In this document: positions 1 through 7,744 of the stretch, piece after piece
How the letters are laid out: each line of letters starts with the position of its first letter
Position numbering within the stretch: the first letter of the stretch is position 1
Origin: Ruminococcus sp.
Lineage (GTDB): Bacteria > Bacillota > Clostridia > Oscillospirales > Ruminococcaceae
Assembly: GCA_021770655.1 (NCBI GenBank)
Contig: JAETQO010000014.1
Location: forward strand, 1 to 40,057
Length of the DNA stretch: 40,057 nt
Direction: 5' to 3'
Notes under the pieces: generated by a model
Database searches by the model: none
What the model saw: the letters and a program-made list of their open reading frames with translations, nothing else
Told to the model about the DNA's origin: nothing
Made by a program: the position numbers and the translations under genes

Positions 1-2718
1 ATCAAGAGATACAATGTGTTCAGATTCTTTGAAGAGGACAATATTCTTCTGCCTGTTAAGACCGATGTTGATGTAGAAAACAATACGGTTTCGGCGACGG
101 TGAGCGATCTGGGTACGTATTGTCTTATTGATGTGGAAATGCTGCTTGAAGATATTACTGCAGGAGCAGAAGCATTTGATGATGAAGAAAATTCTGATAT
201 TGAGATCGTTTCAGGCGGTCAGACGACCGAAATGCTTGGATCAAGTACGTTCGGAATTCTGAGGCTTACTGCTTCTTCCGCTTCGACAAAGGTTAAGCCT
301 GCACTTGATTATGATGATGAGTTTAACATTGTTTTTATGTATGATAGCAGAGATTGCACATCTGATGAAGATTATACGTATTTTTATGAGAATATCTGTG
401 ATACTGCTGAATTCATTTTTAATCAGTCGCCAAATGCAAATGTATATTTGTTAGAAATGGAAAATGCTTCTGCTGATATTTCATACAGTGCTGGATATGA
501 CAGATTCAGTGAAATTACAGATGGCGGTAGCAAATATGAAATTCATGATCTGTATATCTTCAAGGATAATTTTGACGAAACAACATCGAAAGTGGATTTG
601 ACCGAGGAAGAAATAGAGGCTAGTCTGAAGAAACAGCCGGACTATGGAAAAATGACTGAGGAAGAAAAGGAAAATTTCAGAAAAACTCAGAGACAGCTCG
701 ATATGCTGAGTAACAACGTTGTGGTTTCTGATGCATTCGATTTTGTTTTAAATGGTAAGGATTCTGAAAAAGTAGTTGATACAGATATACCTACTCTTTG
801 TTTCAGTTTTTTCAATGATAAAAATGCTTTGTATAATGAAAATACAGGACGGGACTATCTGACCAAGCTGAAAAACAACGACAATATTTTTGTAAATCTT
901 ATCGGCAGTTATGATTTCTCGACCTATATTGGCGGTTATGCTTATGATCTGTATCAGCAGACAGGCGTAAAGCGTTTTAATCTTAAAGACGATACGTTGT
1001 TGAGCGAGCGGCTTATAAAGTATATTTATGAATTAAGCGAAAGCGAAGAACTTCCTGAAATTGAGAATAAATATCCTATGATCCTGTCTACGGGACTGGA
1101 GTATGTTGAACTTGACGCACCGATCACTATTGATTATATCAATGCATACCGCAGTATAACTGCGGCTAATCATAACAGCAGTAAATTCAGCGGTTATGCC
1201 GATACTGATGAAGATGGTTTGTATGATTTTGAGGAAATCAATTTCGGCTATGATTTGATCAGACGTGAGAATGGCAGGGTTGTTTTGCCGACCTATGGGG
1301 AATGTATAGACAAGTACAGCGGTTTGTTCTATGTTGAAGAGGGACTTGACCGATTTTTTGAAAGTGCGCCTGATTATTTGCCTACGGCTGATGCTCATAG
1401 GGTGCTTTATAACACTAAGGTGTTGCCGATTAGGTCGAATCCGGTTGATGAATTAGGTGATTCTGATTGTGATGGCTTGAGTGATTTCGAAGAATTAATT
1501 GAAACAGGTACTGATCCATTAAAATATAATATTATTCTTGATGATGAAAATGTTGATTTTTTAACTGATACTTACTATTTTGGTGCGGAAACATATCGTG
1601 AATTTTATGAGGATGATGATACTGCATGGTTAACTCAAGCAAGTGTATTCATAGGTAACCATTTCTTTGGAAGTAATCTTGAAAAAGATTTGTATCTGAA
1701 AATAATAACTGATTATTTCAAACAAATATATGATGAAGAAGTTGAATTAGCTACAATTGAAGAAAATTTAGTTATTATAAATGATACAGTAGATGGAGTT
1801 CTTAATAATGGAATGAACCTAATTCATACATTTGAACTAGATAAAACAACAGTGCAAAGTTGTTATAAGAGGTTAAATGGAATCACAAAGGAAATGAAAC
1901 AAACGAGAGCGTTGATAAAACAGACTAGAAGAATAAATTCATTAGAATATTCAAAAAGTGCATTGAATCTTAGAGAAAGTTGTTATGATGAGTTGAAAAG
2001 ATTATCAGCTATAAGTGATAATATGGATGAATTGATTGACAAATCTTTTAGCGTAGCTAGTATCGGTATTGTCAGCTTATCATCATTTAAAGATAATTAT
2101 GATGCATATTCACAAATAATAGCAAACAGAGATATATATGAAGATAATCTTTATATACTTGAACAAATATCTGTAAATTCAAATAGTAGTTTTATGCGAA
2201 TGGCGGCAGATGACATATCAAGTTTACTTGATTCAAAACTAGCTGAAATGCAGGCTACATTAAATTCATTTTCAAGTGCAGGTGTAACAGCTGGTACAGA
2301 AATTTTAAAAGATATGGAGAAATTTAATTTAGTTGGAATTGTTTCATCATGTTATGATATAGTATTTAATTTTTCAGAACAAGCGGAATTTTCGATTAAA
2401 ACATATGGTGATGCAACATTGGCTAATTTACTTTCTTGTGACTTTGAGAATGAACTAAGTGAAGTAATTAAGTGCGATAAAGGATTTTGTGTATTTGATG
2501 ATAAGATTATAAAGAAATATAAAAATTTAGCATATGCTAGACGTTTTGCCGAATATCAATATAGCGAATTAATTCTATCTAGCCCATCATGGTTAAAAGA
2601 TTGGTTATACGATTATACAGCAGATGATACAATAACTATAACTATTGATGATGTTGATTATGTATATGATAAATACGCATATAACAATATCAAACATATT
2701 AATGAGGAGATTTTGTAG
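1..2718 (+). CDS. Large modular surface protein, 5'-truncated by window edge (VWA-like, Asp-rich repeats, AT-rich C-terminal module)
   Basis: The frame is open from base 1, so the gene begins upstream; the GTG at 16 is probably internal. The first ~50 visible residues resemble the beta-domain that precedes VWA domains in clostridial surface proteins (SATVSDLGTY). A VWA-like fold follows (IVFMYDS near residue 105), but the metal-site DxSxS pattern is not intact. Two acidic repeats, DTDEDGLYDFEE and DSDCDGLSDFEE, look like thrombospondin-3/EF-type calcium repeats. From about base 1500 the gene becomes very AT-rich (one 60-base line at 1741 has 15 G+C, against 29 at 1261) and encodes about 400 mostly helical residues that I cannot assign. 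It is followed 8 bases later by a membrane-protein gene, so an operon is likely. Surface location is inferred from the domains. A polymorphic effector or adhesin are both possible; function is unknown. Confidence 0.75.
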   Translation: MKRYNVFRFFEEDNILLPVKTDVDVENNTVSATVSDLGTYCLIDVEMLLEDITAGAEAFDDEENSDIEIVSGGQTTEMLGSSTFGILRLTASSASTKVKPALDYDDEFNIVFMYDSRDCTSDEDYTYFYENICDTAEFIFNQSPNANVYLLEMENASADISYSAGYDRFSEITDGGSKYEIHDLYIFKDNFDETTSKVDLTEEEIEASLKKQPDYGKMTEEEKENFRKTQRQLDMLSNNVVVSDAFDFVLNGKDSEKVVDTDIPTLCFSFFNDKNALYNENTGRDYLTKLKNNDNIFVNLIGSYDFSTYIGGYAYDLYQQTGVKRFNLKDDTLLSERLIKYIYELSESEELPEIENKYPMILSTGLEYVELDAPITIDYINAYRSITAANHNSSKFSGYADTDEDGLYDFEEINFGYDLIRRENGRVVLPTYGECIDKYSGLFYVEEGLDRFFESAPDYLPTADAHRVLYNTKVLPIRSNPVDELGDSDCDGLSDFEELIETGTDPLKYNIILDDENVDFLTDTYYFGAETYREFYEDDDTAWLTQASVFIGNHFFGSNLEKDLYLKIITDYFKQIYDEEVELATIEENLVIINDTVDGVLNNGMNLIHTFELDKTTVQSCYKRLNGITKEMKQTRALIKQTRRINSLEYSKSALNLRESCYDELKRLSAISDNMDELIDKSFSVASIGIVSLSSFKDNYDAYSQIIANRDIYEDNLYILEQISVNSNSSFMRMAADDISSLLDSKLAEMQATLNSFSSAGVTAGTEILKDMEKFNLVGIVSSCYDIVFNFSEQAEFSIKTYGDATLANLLSCDFENELSEVIKCDKGFCVFDDKIIKKYKNLAYARRFAEYQYSELILSSPSWLKDWLYDYTADDTITITIDDVDYVYDKYAYNNIKHINEEIL

Positions 2719-2726
2719 GGAAAAAT

Positions 2727-3722
2727 ATGAAAGCTATTAAAACAATTTATAATAATTGCGGTTGGTTTTTGTTAGTGCTGATATTCGGAAATATATTATT
2801 GAATTTTTTTGCTCCAAACTCATTGATTGGTCAAGAAAATATAAATTTAGTTTGTTTATTTTTGAAAATTAAAGCAATCTCAGCAATTGTACTAGCCTTT
2901 TTTATGATCATGTTTATGATAAAATCGGCTGTAACATTCTTTAATGAAAAAGGTTACGGTTTAGGTCATAAAATTGTTGGAGTCGTATTTTCGTGTTTTG
3001 TTTCAATATTGTGGATGAATTTTATATCTGTTCAGTCTCAGTATAGTACATACGGCATAAAAAATCTAATTGAAGAAATTTCTGTTGTGCAAAAAATAAG
3101 CAACGGAAGTGCTTTTAAGAAAACTATTAATTTAACCAAGCAAGATGATAATATTTCGGTTTATACAAAAAAATCGAAAAAGTCTTCTTATCCATCACGA
3201 TTTCAAGGTGTTCAGGCTACTCAATTGTATAATTTTTATGGAGTTTATGCGGATTCAGACAAATTAAAAGTATATAATGAAAGCATAAATACTCAACTAA
3301 GATTAAGTCTTAGTAAATCAGAGTTTGACTATTATAATGACTTGATAAAATCAGCTAATAACAATGATGAGTTTCAAATTGAGTTTTATACTGATAAAGA
3401 TGGAAAGAATTTGGGATACATAGAATCAATTCAGTTGGTTGAGAAAAAAAATTCGCCGTCATATTCAGAAAATATATCTGTGAAAGAAAATTCTGATTTA
3501 TATACTGTTACAAAGAGCGATAATTCAGAATTAGAAAATATATGTTGGCTTATAGTCAAGGACGGTGAAATTCAAAAAATTGTCGATGCAAGTGAAATAA
3601 ACGAATTCAAATTGCGAAAGGATGTGCCGGAAGGAGTATATACAGTATTATTGTGTACTGATTATGATTCTACCACACATTCATATACACAAGTAAGCAA
3701 CGCTATTGAAATTATAATTTGA
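2727..3722 (+). CDS. Hypothetical membrane protein with C-terminal soluble domain
   Basis: This 331-residue protein is not recognised. Three hydrophobic segments lie near residues 12-32, 44-67 and 85-103, followed by about 220 polar residues rich in Ser, Asn, Lys and predicted beta strands, ending in an Ig-like stretch. The start is supported by AGGG six bases upstream, overlapping the stop of the preceding gene. It lies 8 bases after the surface-protein gene and 15 bases before another membrane-protein gene, so the three are probably co-transcribed. Its codon use is as AT-rich as the C-terminal module of the upstream protein, which suggests that they arrived together. A role as a partner or immunity protein of the upstream product is only inference. 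Confidence 0.75.
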   Translation: MKAIKTIYNNCGWFLLVLIFGNILLNFFAPNSLIGQENINLVCLFLKIKAISAIVLAFFMIMFMIKSAVTFFNEKGYGLGHKIVGVVFSCFVSILWMNFISVQSQYSTYGIKNLIEEISVVQKISNGSAFKKTINLTKQDDNISVYTKKSKKSSYPSRFQGVQATQLYNFYGVYADSDKLKVYNESINTQLRLSLSKSEFDYYNDLIKSANNNDEFQIEFYTDKDGKNLGYIESIQLVEKKNSPSYSENISVKENSDLYTVTKSDNSELENICWLIVKDGEIQKIVDASEINEFKLRKDVPEGVYTVLLCTDYDSTTHSYTQVSNAIEIII

Positions 3723-3737
3723 TAACAGGAGAAAGAC

Positions 3738-4271
3738 ATGACCAAATTTACAAAATCATTTCTATGGAGATTCATATTAGACATTATCTTATTGGGGATA
3801 TTTGTTAGGTTCTGTCAAAATATTATTTTGACAATTACGTCAAGATTCATATCAACCTATTCGACCCCGTTTCTAGTTATTGAAGCGATTGTTGTATCAG
3901 CAATCAGTATGCTATTTATCTGTTTTATTACATACTGGAATATCGGCGTTATTTCAAAGAAAGGTTGTTATGACTATCCGATGGATTCAGATAAATGGTT
4001 CAGAAATTTTGCATTTATCAATATTGGGATAAATCTGATCTCAACCATTATCAGCTTCATTCAGTGGAGAGGAAACGTAGCCGAACAAAACGCCAGACTA
4101 GACAGGTACGCTGAGAATACATATCTTACAGAGGCAGTTGAACAGTCAAGACAGCAGATAAGCAGTATGAATACAACTTTGATTATTTGTCTTATAATTG
4201 AGAATGTGATAGGAATAGCGATACTTTTCCTGTTGCTACCGAAACTGAAAAAGCGGTATAACGAGTGTTAA
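3738..4271 (+). CDS. Hypothetical multi-pass membrane protein
   Basis: A 177-residue protein with four hydrophobic stretches, near residues 11-33, 44-66, 86-108 and 150-170, and a polar, Gln/Arg-rich segment between the last two that could form a coiled coil. The start has a good AGGAG site eight bases upstream. I do not recognise a family. It is the last gene of the AT-rich three-gene set and is followed by a strong terminator. Base composition rises somewhat relative to the preceding gene. The lack of any enzymatic motif makes a structural, channel or immunity role possible, but none is shown. Confidence 0.7.
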   Translation: MTKFTKSFLWRFILDIILLGIFVRFCQNIILTITSRFISTYSTPFLVIEAIVVSAISMLFICFITYWNIGVISKKGCYDYPMDSDKWFRNFAFINIGINLISTIISFIQWRGNVAEQNARLDRYAENTYLTEAVEQSRQQISSMNTTLIICLIIENVIGIAILFLLLPKLKKRYNEC

Positions 4272-4290
4272 CAGAATAATGTGAAATTAT

Positions 4291-4340
4291 GGAGTATAAC
4301 AAAAGCTTTTAAAGCCGAAAGTTATACTCCAATTTTTTTT
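4291..4340 (+). terminator. Intrinsic terminator of the surface-protein operon
   Basis: A perfect 10-bp stem (ggagtataac with gttatactcc) with a 20-base loop is followed by a run of eight T after AA. It ends the three-gene AT-rich set. Confidence 0.85.
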
Positions 4341-4393
4341 ACCTTTTTGTTTTAAAAGCAGAAAGGTCTATTTTCATGCACCTTTTTAAGAAC

Positions 4394-4461
4394 TGGCAAT
4401 GCTATATTGCCAAATACCCCTAACCTCCGTTTTGATTCAAAACAAAAAATCAAAACGGAGG
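4394..4461 (+). repeat. Two inverted repeats, the second overlapping a ribosome site
   Basis: The first hairpin (4394-4412) pairs tggcaat with attgcca. The second has perfect 14-base arms, cctccgttttgatt (4424-4437) and aatcaaaacggagg (4448-4461); its right arm contains the GGAGG ribosome site of a tiny reading frame at 4470. Folding of the RNA would hide that site. Hairpins of this kind are seen at translational leaders and near transfer origins of mobile elements, and a relaxase-like fragment lies 100 bases away. This stretch between the operon terminator and 4561 otherwise shows no gene. Confidence 0.55.
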
Positions 4462-4469
4462 AATAAAAA

Positions 4470-4505
4470 ATGAGTAAAAACACAGTCGTGTTTAAGACAC
4501 GATAA
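4470..4505 (+). CDS. Tiny 11-codon reading frame, probably the 5' stub of a lost gene
   Basis: ATG at 4470 has GGAGGA eight bases upstream and encodes MSKNTVVFKTR before TAA. The strong ribosome site with a very short frame suggests either a leader peptide or the remaining start of a deleted mobile-element gene. No family can be named from 11 residues. Confidence 0.3.
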   Translation: MSKNTVVFKTR

Positions 4506-4561
4506 CCAATGACTATAAAAATTTAATATTTTTTGATCACTGATTATGTATAGTATAAATA

Positions 4562-5206
4562 TCAATAAGTATTTTGAGTAAAATCTCCTTTCATTCCTAG
4601 CGATTGTTTCTTACACATAACCATTTGTCTGAGCTTGCTGTCCACAAGTTTTCTGCTCTGCTCATACTTTTGCATATAATCTTCTTCAATGCACCTGCTG
4701 AGATTTACGAACAGCTTGAAAATTGTATTCACAAACAGAGCATAATTTTCGGAACTGGTATCAACTGTAGTTTCATGTTCTTCTGCCGTTTGTTCAGATC
4801 CATTAAGGAGTGGAGATATTTTTATTGAACGATCAACGTCTTTTTCGGATCGTTCTATAAGTTTGGGTTCTTCGATAGATAAATCATCTATCGTCTTATT
4901 CATATCAAGCACCGTTTGAATAATAATGTTCTTCACTGACTTAAACGCCTTGTTATCGGTAAGCTTCAGAAACTTTACCTTTGCCGAAGAATACACGTCA
5001 TGCTTCTGCTGTTCCATCTCGCACCAAAGCGAATACATCTTTTTGATAGATTCATTTTCCGCAAGCTTTGAAAAGATTTCATCAACAGTTTGCTTGATCT
5101 CCGGCTTTAAATTCGGTCGTCCTTTTTTATTGCGTAAAAACGGCGGTTTATGCTCGTGTATCTTGCATAGACCGCCGTCTGATAAATTCACAATATAAAG
5201 GCGCAT
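4562..5206 (-). CDS. Relaxase-derived fragment (MobP/MobL-like C-terminal region)
   Basis: The 214-residue product contains a stretch (about residues 33-100) of the form LKPEIKQTVDEIFSKLAEN, then MYSLWCEMEQQK and FKSVKNIIIQTVLDMN. I recognise this pattern from the C-terminal region of MobP/MobL-type relaxases of Firmicutes mobile elements, where LKPEVK..VD.IVDELA, a YxLW motif and a FKxIKN motif occur in this order. The catalytic N-terminal relaxase domain is absent. The first 30 residues are not relaxase-like and no clear ribosome site precedes the ATG, so the frame is probably a truncated remnant. Its upstream end lies 16 bases from the spmB stop. The family assignment rests on motif memory and is moderate. 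Confidence 0.5.
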   Translation of the reverse strand: MRLYIVNLSDGGLCKIHEHKPPFLRNKKGRPNLKPEIKQTVDEIFSKLAENESIKKMYSLWCEMEQQKHDVYSSAKVKFLKLTDNKAFKSVKNIIIQTVLDMNKTIDDLSIEEPKLIERSEKDVDRSIKISPLLNGSEQTAEEHETTVDTSSENYALFVNTIFKLFVNLSRCIEEDYMQKYEQSRKLVDSKLRQMVMCKKQSLGMKGDFTQNTY

Positions 5207-5222
5207 ACCGTTTGAACTGATC

Positions 5223-5744
5223 TCAGCCGCCGAAAAAAAGTCTTACCGCTAAAGCTGAGAAAATAAAACCTGTCAAGTCTGCAAGCGCCGCGGCAATAAA
5301 TACCGACGACCTAACCTTTTCCTTTATGGAGGAAAAATACACGGCAATGGTATAAAAGGTCGTTTCTGTCGAACCCATAAGCACGCTTGCCACTCTTCCG
5401 GCGTAGCAGTCGGGAGAAACGCTTGTAAAAATCGTTTCAAGACAGGCAAGCGCTCCACTTCCCGATACGGGACGTATCAGTGCAAGAGGTATACACTCAT
5501 CGGGAAAGCCCAGCTTTTGCGTAACAGGTCTCAGCCAATCTGCAATATACTGCGCCGCTCCCGATGACGTAAACATTCCCACCGCGGTCATAAGCAGTAT
5601 GAGCATGGGCAAAAGTTCAGCTGCAGTTCTCAGGTTTTCTGCCGCACCCTCGCAGAACGCCTCTGCGACGTCCACCCTTTTGAATATTCCGTAGACCAGA
5701 ATAAAAACAATAAGCAGAGGCACAAACAAATCGCTAATGCTCAC
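5223..5744 (-). CDS. spmB: Spore maturation protein B
   Basis: A 173-residue integral membrane protein of the nucleoside-recognition (Gate) domain family; B. subtilis SpmB is about the same length. Recognisable stretches are the N-terminal hydrophobic segment, the LLPMLILLMTAVGMF helix, LIRPVSGSGAL and the GSTETTFYT motif. SpmA and SpmB together are needed for full dehydration of the spore core in Bacillus. The start overlaps the end of spmA by 11 bases, indicating translational coupling. Downstream the relaxase-like fragment begins almost at once, so the original 3' neighbour has been replaced. Confidence 0.93.
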   Translation of the reverse strand: MSISDLFVPLLIVFILVYGIFKRVDVAEAFCEGAAENLRTAAELLPMLILLMTAVGMFTSSGAAQYIADWLRPVTQKLGFPDECIPLALIRPVSGSGALACLETIFTSVSPDCYAGRVASVLMGSTETTFYTIAVYFSSIKEKVRSSVFIAAALADLTGFIFSALAVRLFFGG

Positions 5745-6321
5745 TGCGTTCCCTCCTCTTTAGATTCAGAGCGTAAACAGCCAGACACCCCACCGTTACG
5801 GATACCAGCGATGAAAACAAAATAGCAGGAGTTACGTCAAAAGGACTTTTTGCGCCGTGTTCGAGCCTCATCGCCGCTATAGTCGAAGGGATGAGCTGAA
5901 TAGACGCAGTGTTCAGAACTACCAGCATTGCAATACAGCGCTTTCCCGTACCGCCGCCCAGCTTGTTCAGCTCCTTTGCCGCCGCTATGCCCGAAGGCGT
6001 TGCGGCATTACCAAGCCCCAGAAGATTCGCAGTAAGGTTCATAGTTATCGCAGACATAGCTTTCCGGTTATCCTGCGCGCCCCGGAACAGCCGCTTTGTT
6101 ATGGGAGTAAGCAGTTTCGCTATTTTGGCGGTCATTCCCGACCTGTCGCATATTTTCATAAGACCTCCCCAGAGAGCCATCGAACCGGACAGATAAATTA
6201 CCAGTTCCACAGCCTTATTGCAGGAGCTGATTGCGGCCTCAGAAACCTCTCCGGAATTTCCGCTTAAACATCCGCTTATAACTGAAAGCCCTATAAGCGC
6301 GGTTATAATGATCCCCAACAT
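5734..6321 (-). CDS. spmA: Spore maturation protein A
   Basis: The 195-residue product matches SpmA in length and in hallmark segments (SGSMALWGGLMKICDRSG, the NLLGLGNAATP motif, and NTASIQLIP). It is a Gate-domain membrane protein that acts with SpmB in spore core dehydration. I choose the ATG at 6321 rather than the one at 6351 because GGGAG lies at the right distance before it and the alignment to the family starts there. The gene is divergent from the AbrB-type regulator; the intervening 190 bases must carry both promoters, but only the rightward one is clear. Confidence 0.93.
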   Translation of the reverse strand: MLGIIITALIGLSVISGCLSGNSGEVSEAAISSCNKAVELVIYLSGSMALWGGLMKICDRSGMTAKIAKLLTPITKRLFRGAQDNRKAMSAITMNLTANLLGLGNAATPSGIAAAKELNKLGGGTGKRCIAMLVVLNTASIQLIPSTIAAMRLEHGAKSPFDVTPAILFSSLVSVTVGCLAVYALNLKRRERSEH

Positions 6322-6408
6322 TGTTTTCACTCCCTTCGGATAAATATTCATAGTAAATCAATATACAAAATAACTTTGACAATAAGTGTGAAATTTTGGC
6401 GAAACTGC

Positions 6409-6437
6409 TTGACAAAAGTATATTTATTTGTTATAAT
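6409..6437 (+). promoter_or_regulatory. Sigma-A promoter of the AbrB-type gene
   Basis: TTGACA at 6409-6414 and TATAAT at 6432-6437, both perfect consensus, with a 17-bp spacer. Transcription should begin near 6444, giving a leader of about 65 bases. Confidence 0.9.
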
Positions 6438-6510
6438 GTGTATATCATAAGATTTATGGTTAATGGAATAGCATAATCTATTCCGAATTAATTCAAAGGG
6501 GATTGATTTT

Positions 6511-6759
6511 ATGAAATCTACAGGAATTGTTAGAAAAGTTGACGAGCTCGGAAGAATTGTTCTCCCGATCGAACTCAGAAGAACTTATGATCTGGCTGTA
6601 AAGGATGCTATCGAGATCTACACAGAAGACGATAAGATCATTCTTAAAAAGTTCCAGAGAACTTGTATCTTCTGCGGCAGCGGTGAAGAGGTTGTTGAAT
6701 ACAAGGGCAAGACTATTTGTGCGGCTTGTATGGCAGAACTCAAAGGCGAGAATAAGTAA
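6511..6759 (+). CDS. AbrB/SpoVT-type transition-state regulator with C-terminal zinc knuckle
   Basis: An 82-residue protein. Residues 1-50 form an AbrB swapped-hairpin DNA-binding domain (STGIVRKVDELGRIVLPIELR, then IEIYTEDDKIILKK). The C-terminal third has CIFC and CAAC pairs about 20 residues apart, which look like a small zinc ribbon instead of the usual AbrB multimerisation domain. AbrB-type proteins repress post-exponential genes in Firmicutes. The promoter is near consensus, so expression is probably high. It is monocistronic, with its own terminator, and divergent from spmA. Which family member it corresponds to cannot be decided. Confidence 0.9.
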   Translation: MKSTGIVRKVDELGRIVLPIELRRTYDLAVKDAIEIYTEDDKIILKKFQRTCIFCGSGEEVVEYKGKTICAACMAELKGENK

Positions 6760-6780
6760 TTTTATACTTGTGAAGTCTTG

Positions 6781-6814
6781 ACAGGATAAACGCAGTAACG
6801 TTTGTCCTGTTTTT
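6781..6814 (+). terminator. Terminator of the AbrB-type gene
   Basis: A 12-bp stem (acaggataaacg with cgtttgtcctgt, one G-U pair) and a 6-base loop, followed by five T. Confidence 0.85.
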
Positions 6815-6822
6815 ATCTTTAT

Positions 6823-6864
6823 GAAAAAAAATCGGCGGGTATGACTGAATGTCACCCGCCGATT
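6823..6864 (-). terminator. Terminator of the rpoD/GH25 operon
   Basis: A perfect 11-bp stem (aatcggcgggt with acccgccgatt); read on the minus strand, it is followed by a run of T. It lies 17 bases after the GH25-like gene. Confidence 0.85.
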
Positions 6865-6880
6865 AATATTCATACGCATT

Positions 6881-7744
6881 CTATAATATCAGCTTGTTAA
6901 AATCCTTTTCACTGCCTTTAAATACAGTCATGTAAAGATAGCTGTTGCTGTCATAATAGGCAAATTTGACGCGATTCGTGTATCCCCAGAAGGTCCAGTC
7001 AACACCTTCATCAGGCTCGGAAAACAAACTCTCATACCAAATAGAACAGTCCTCGAATCTTTCATCTCCGGAGATGATATTTTTATATGTCCTTTCGGTG
7101 CATAGCAGTATCGGCTTTACGCCGTACTGCTTTTCTATTGCCTCGCAGAAGTCCGCAAGATTGTCCGCCGCCTCGCCGTAATCGGGAGGAAGAAACTTGT
7201 AAAGACCTCTGAGTTTTACCTCCGCCGCAGGACAAAGCCTGCCGCTTAAATCATCTCCCACAGTTTCGATAAAATGCTCAGCCTGGCGCGCACCGTCCGT
7301 ATCAGGTTCAAATATATGCAGTGCGCCCACAGGAATTTCGGTATCAGCCGAATCATTCCAGTTGTCGCGGAAACTGCCGTCCTCAAAACTTGTACCCTTT
7401 GTAGCTCTGATATATGCCAGCTGAATATTCTGCTTGGCAAAGCTTTTCCATTTTATCTCTCCCATGTCCTCCGTCACCACAGGACCCCTTATAGGAAAAT
7501 CACGCTTTTTCGGTTCATTGAACCAGATTTGTCCCGTAGCGAAAAGCACAATGAGATTTATTACAAGAATTATTACGCAAAGGATCACAAGCCTTATCAA
7601 CAGTCTGCGAAGAAATCTTTTTTTAGGCTTTTCTTCTTCATAGACGTCATAGTTGGTAAACCCCGATATGTCCCTGTCGTCAAATTCAGTATCTATTTTG
7701 TCTATTGTTTCCTTGTCAAGCTTGAATTTCTTTTTGCTTTTCAT
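6881..7744 (-). CDS. Membrane-anchored GH25 lysozyme-fold protein, probably catalytically inactive
   Basis: A 287-residue protein: a charged N-terminus (1-45), a membrane helix (about 46-70), then a GH25 domain. GH25 features that can be seen are GEIKWKSF, AYIRATKGTSF, PVGALHIF, a GVDWTFWGYTNR segment and a C-terminal FKGSEKDF. In active GH25 enzymes the first strand reads GxDVS and a later strand DxE. Here the first reads RGPVV (86-90) and the second PAAEVK (172-177), so both expected acidic residues are displaced or missing. It overlaps the Rrf2 gene by 4 bases (ATGA) and is translationally coupled to it. A pseudoenzyme role at the cell envelope is inferred. Confidence 0.8.
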   Translation of the reverse strand: MKSKKKFKLDKETIDKIDTEFDDRDISGFTNYDVYEEEKPKKRFLRRLLIRLVILCVIILVINLIVLFATGQIWFNEPKKRDFPIRGPVVTEDMGEIKWKSFAKQNIQLAYIRATKGTSFEDGSFRDNWNDSADTEIPVGALHIFEPDTDGARQAEHFIETVGDDLSGRLCPAAEVKLRGLYKFLPPDYGEAADNLADFCEAIEKQYGVKPILLCTERTYKNIISGDERFEDCSIWYESLFSEPDEGVDWTFWGYTNRVKFAYYDSNSYLYMTVFKGSEKDFNKLIL

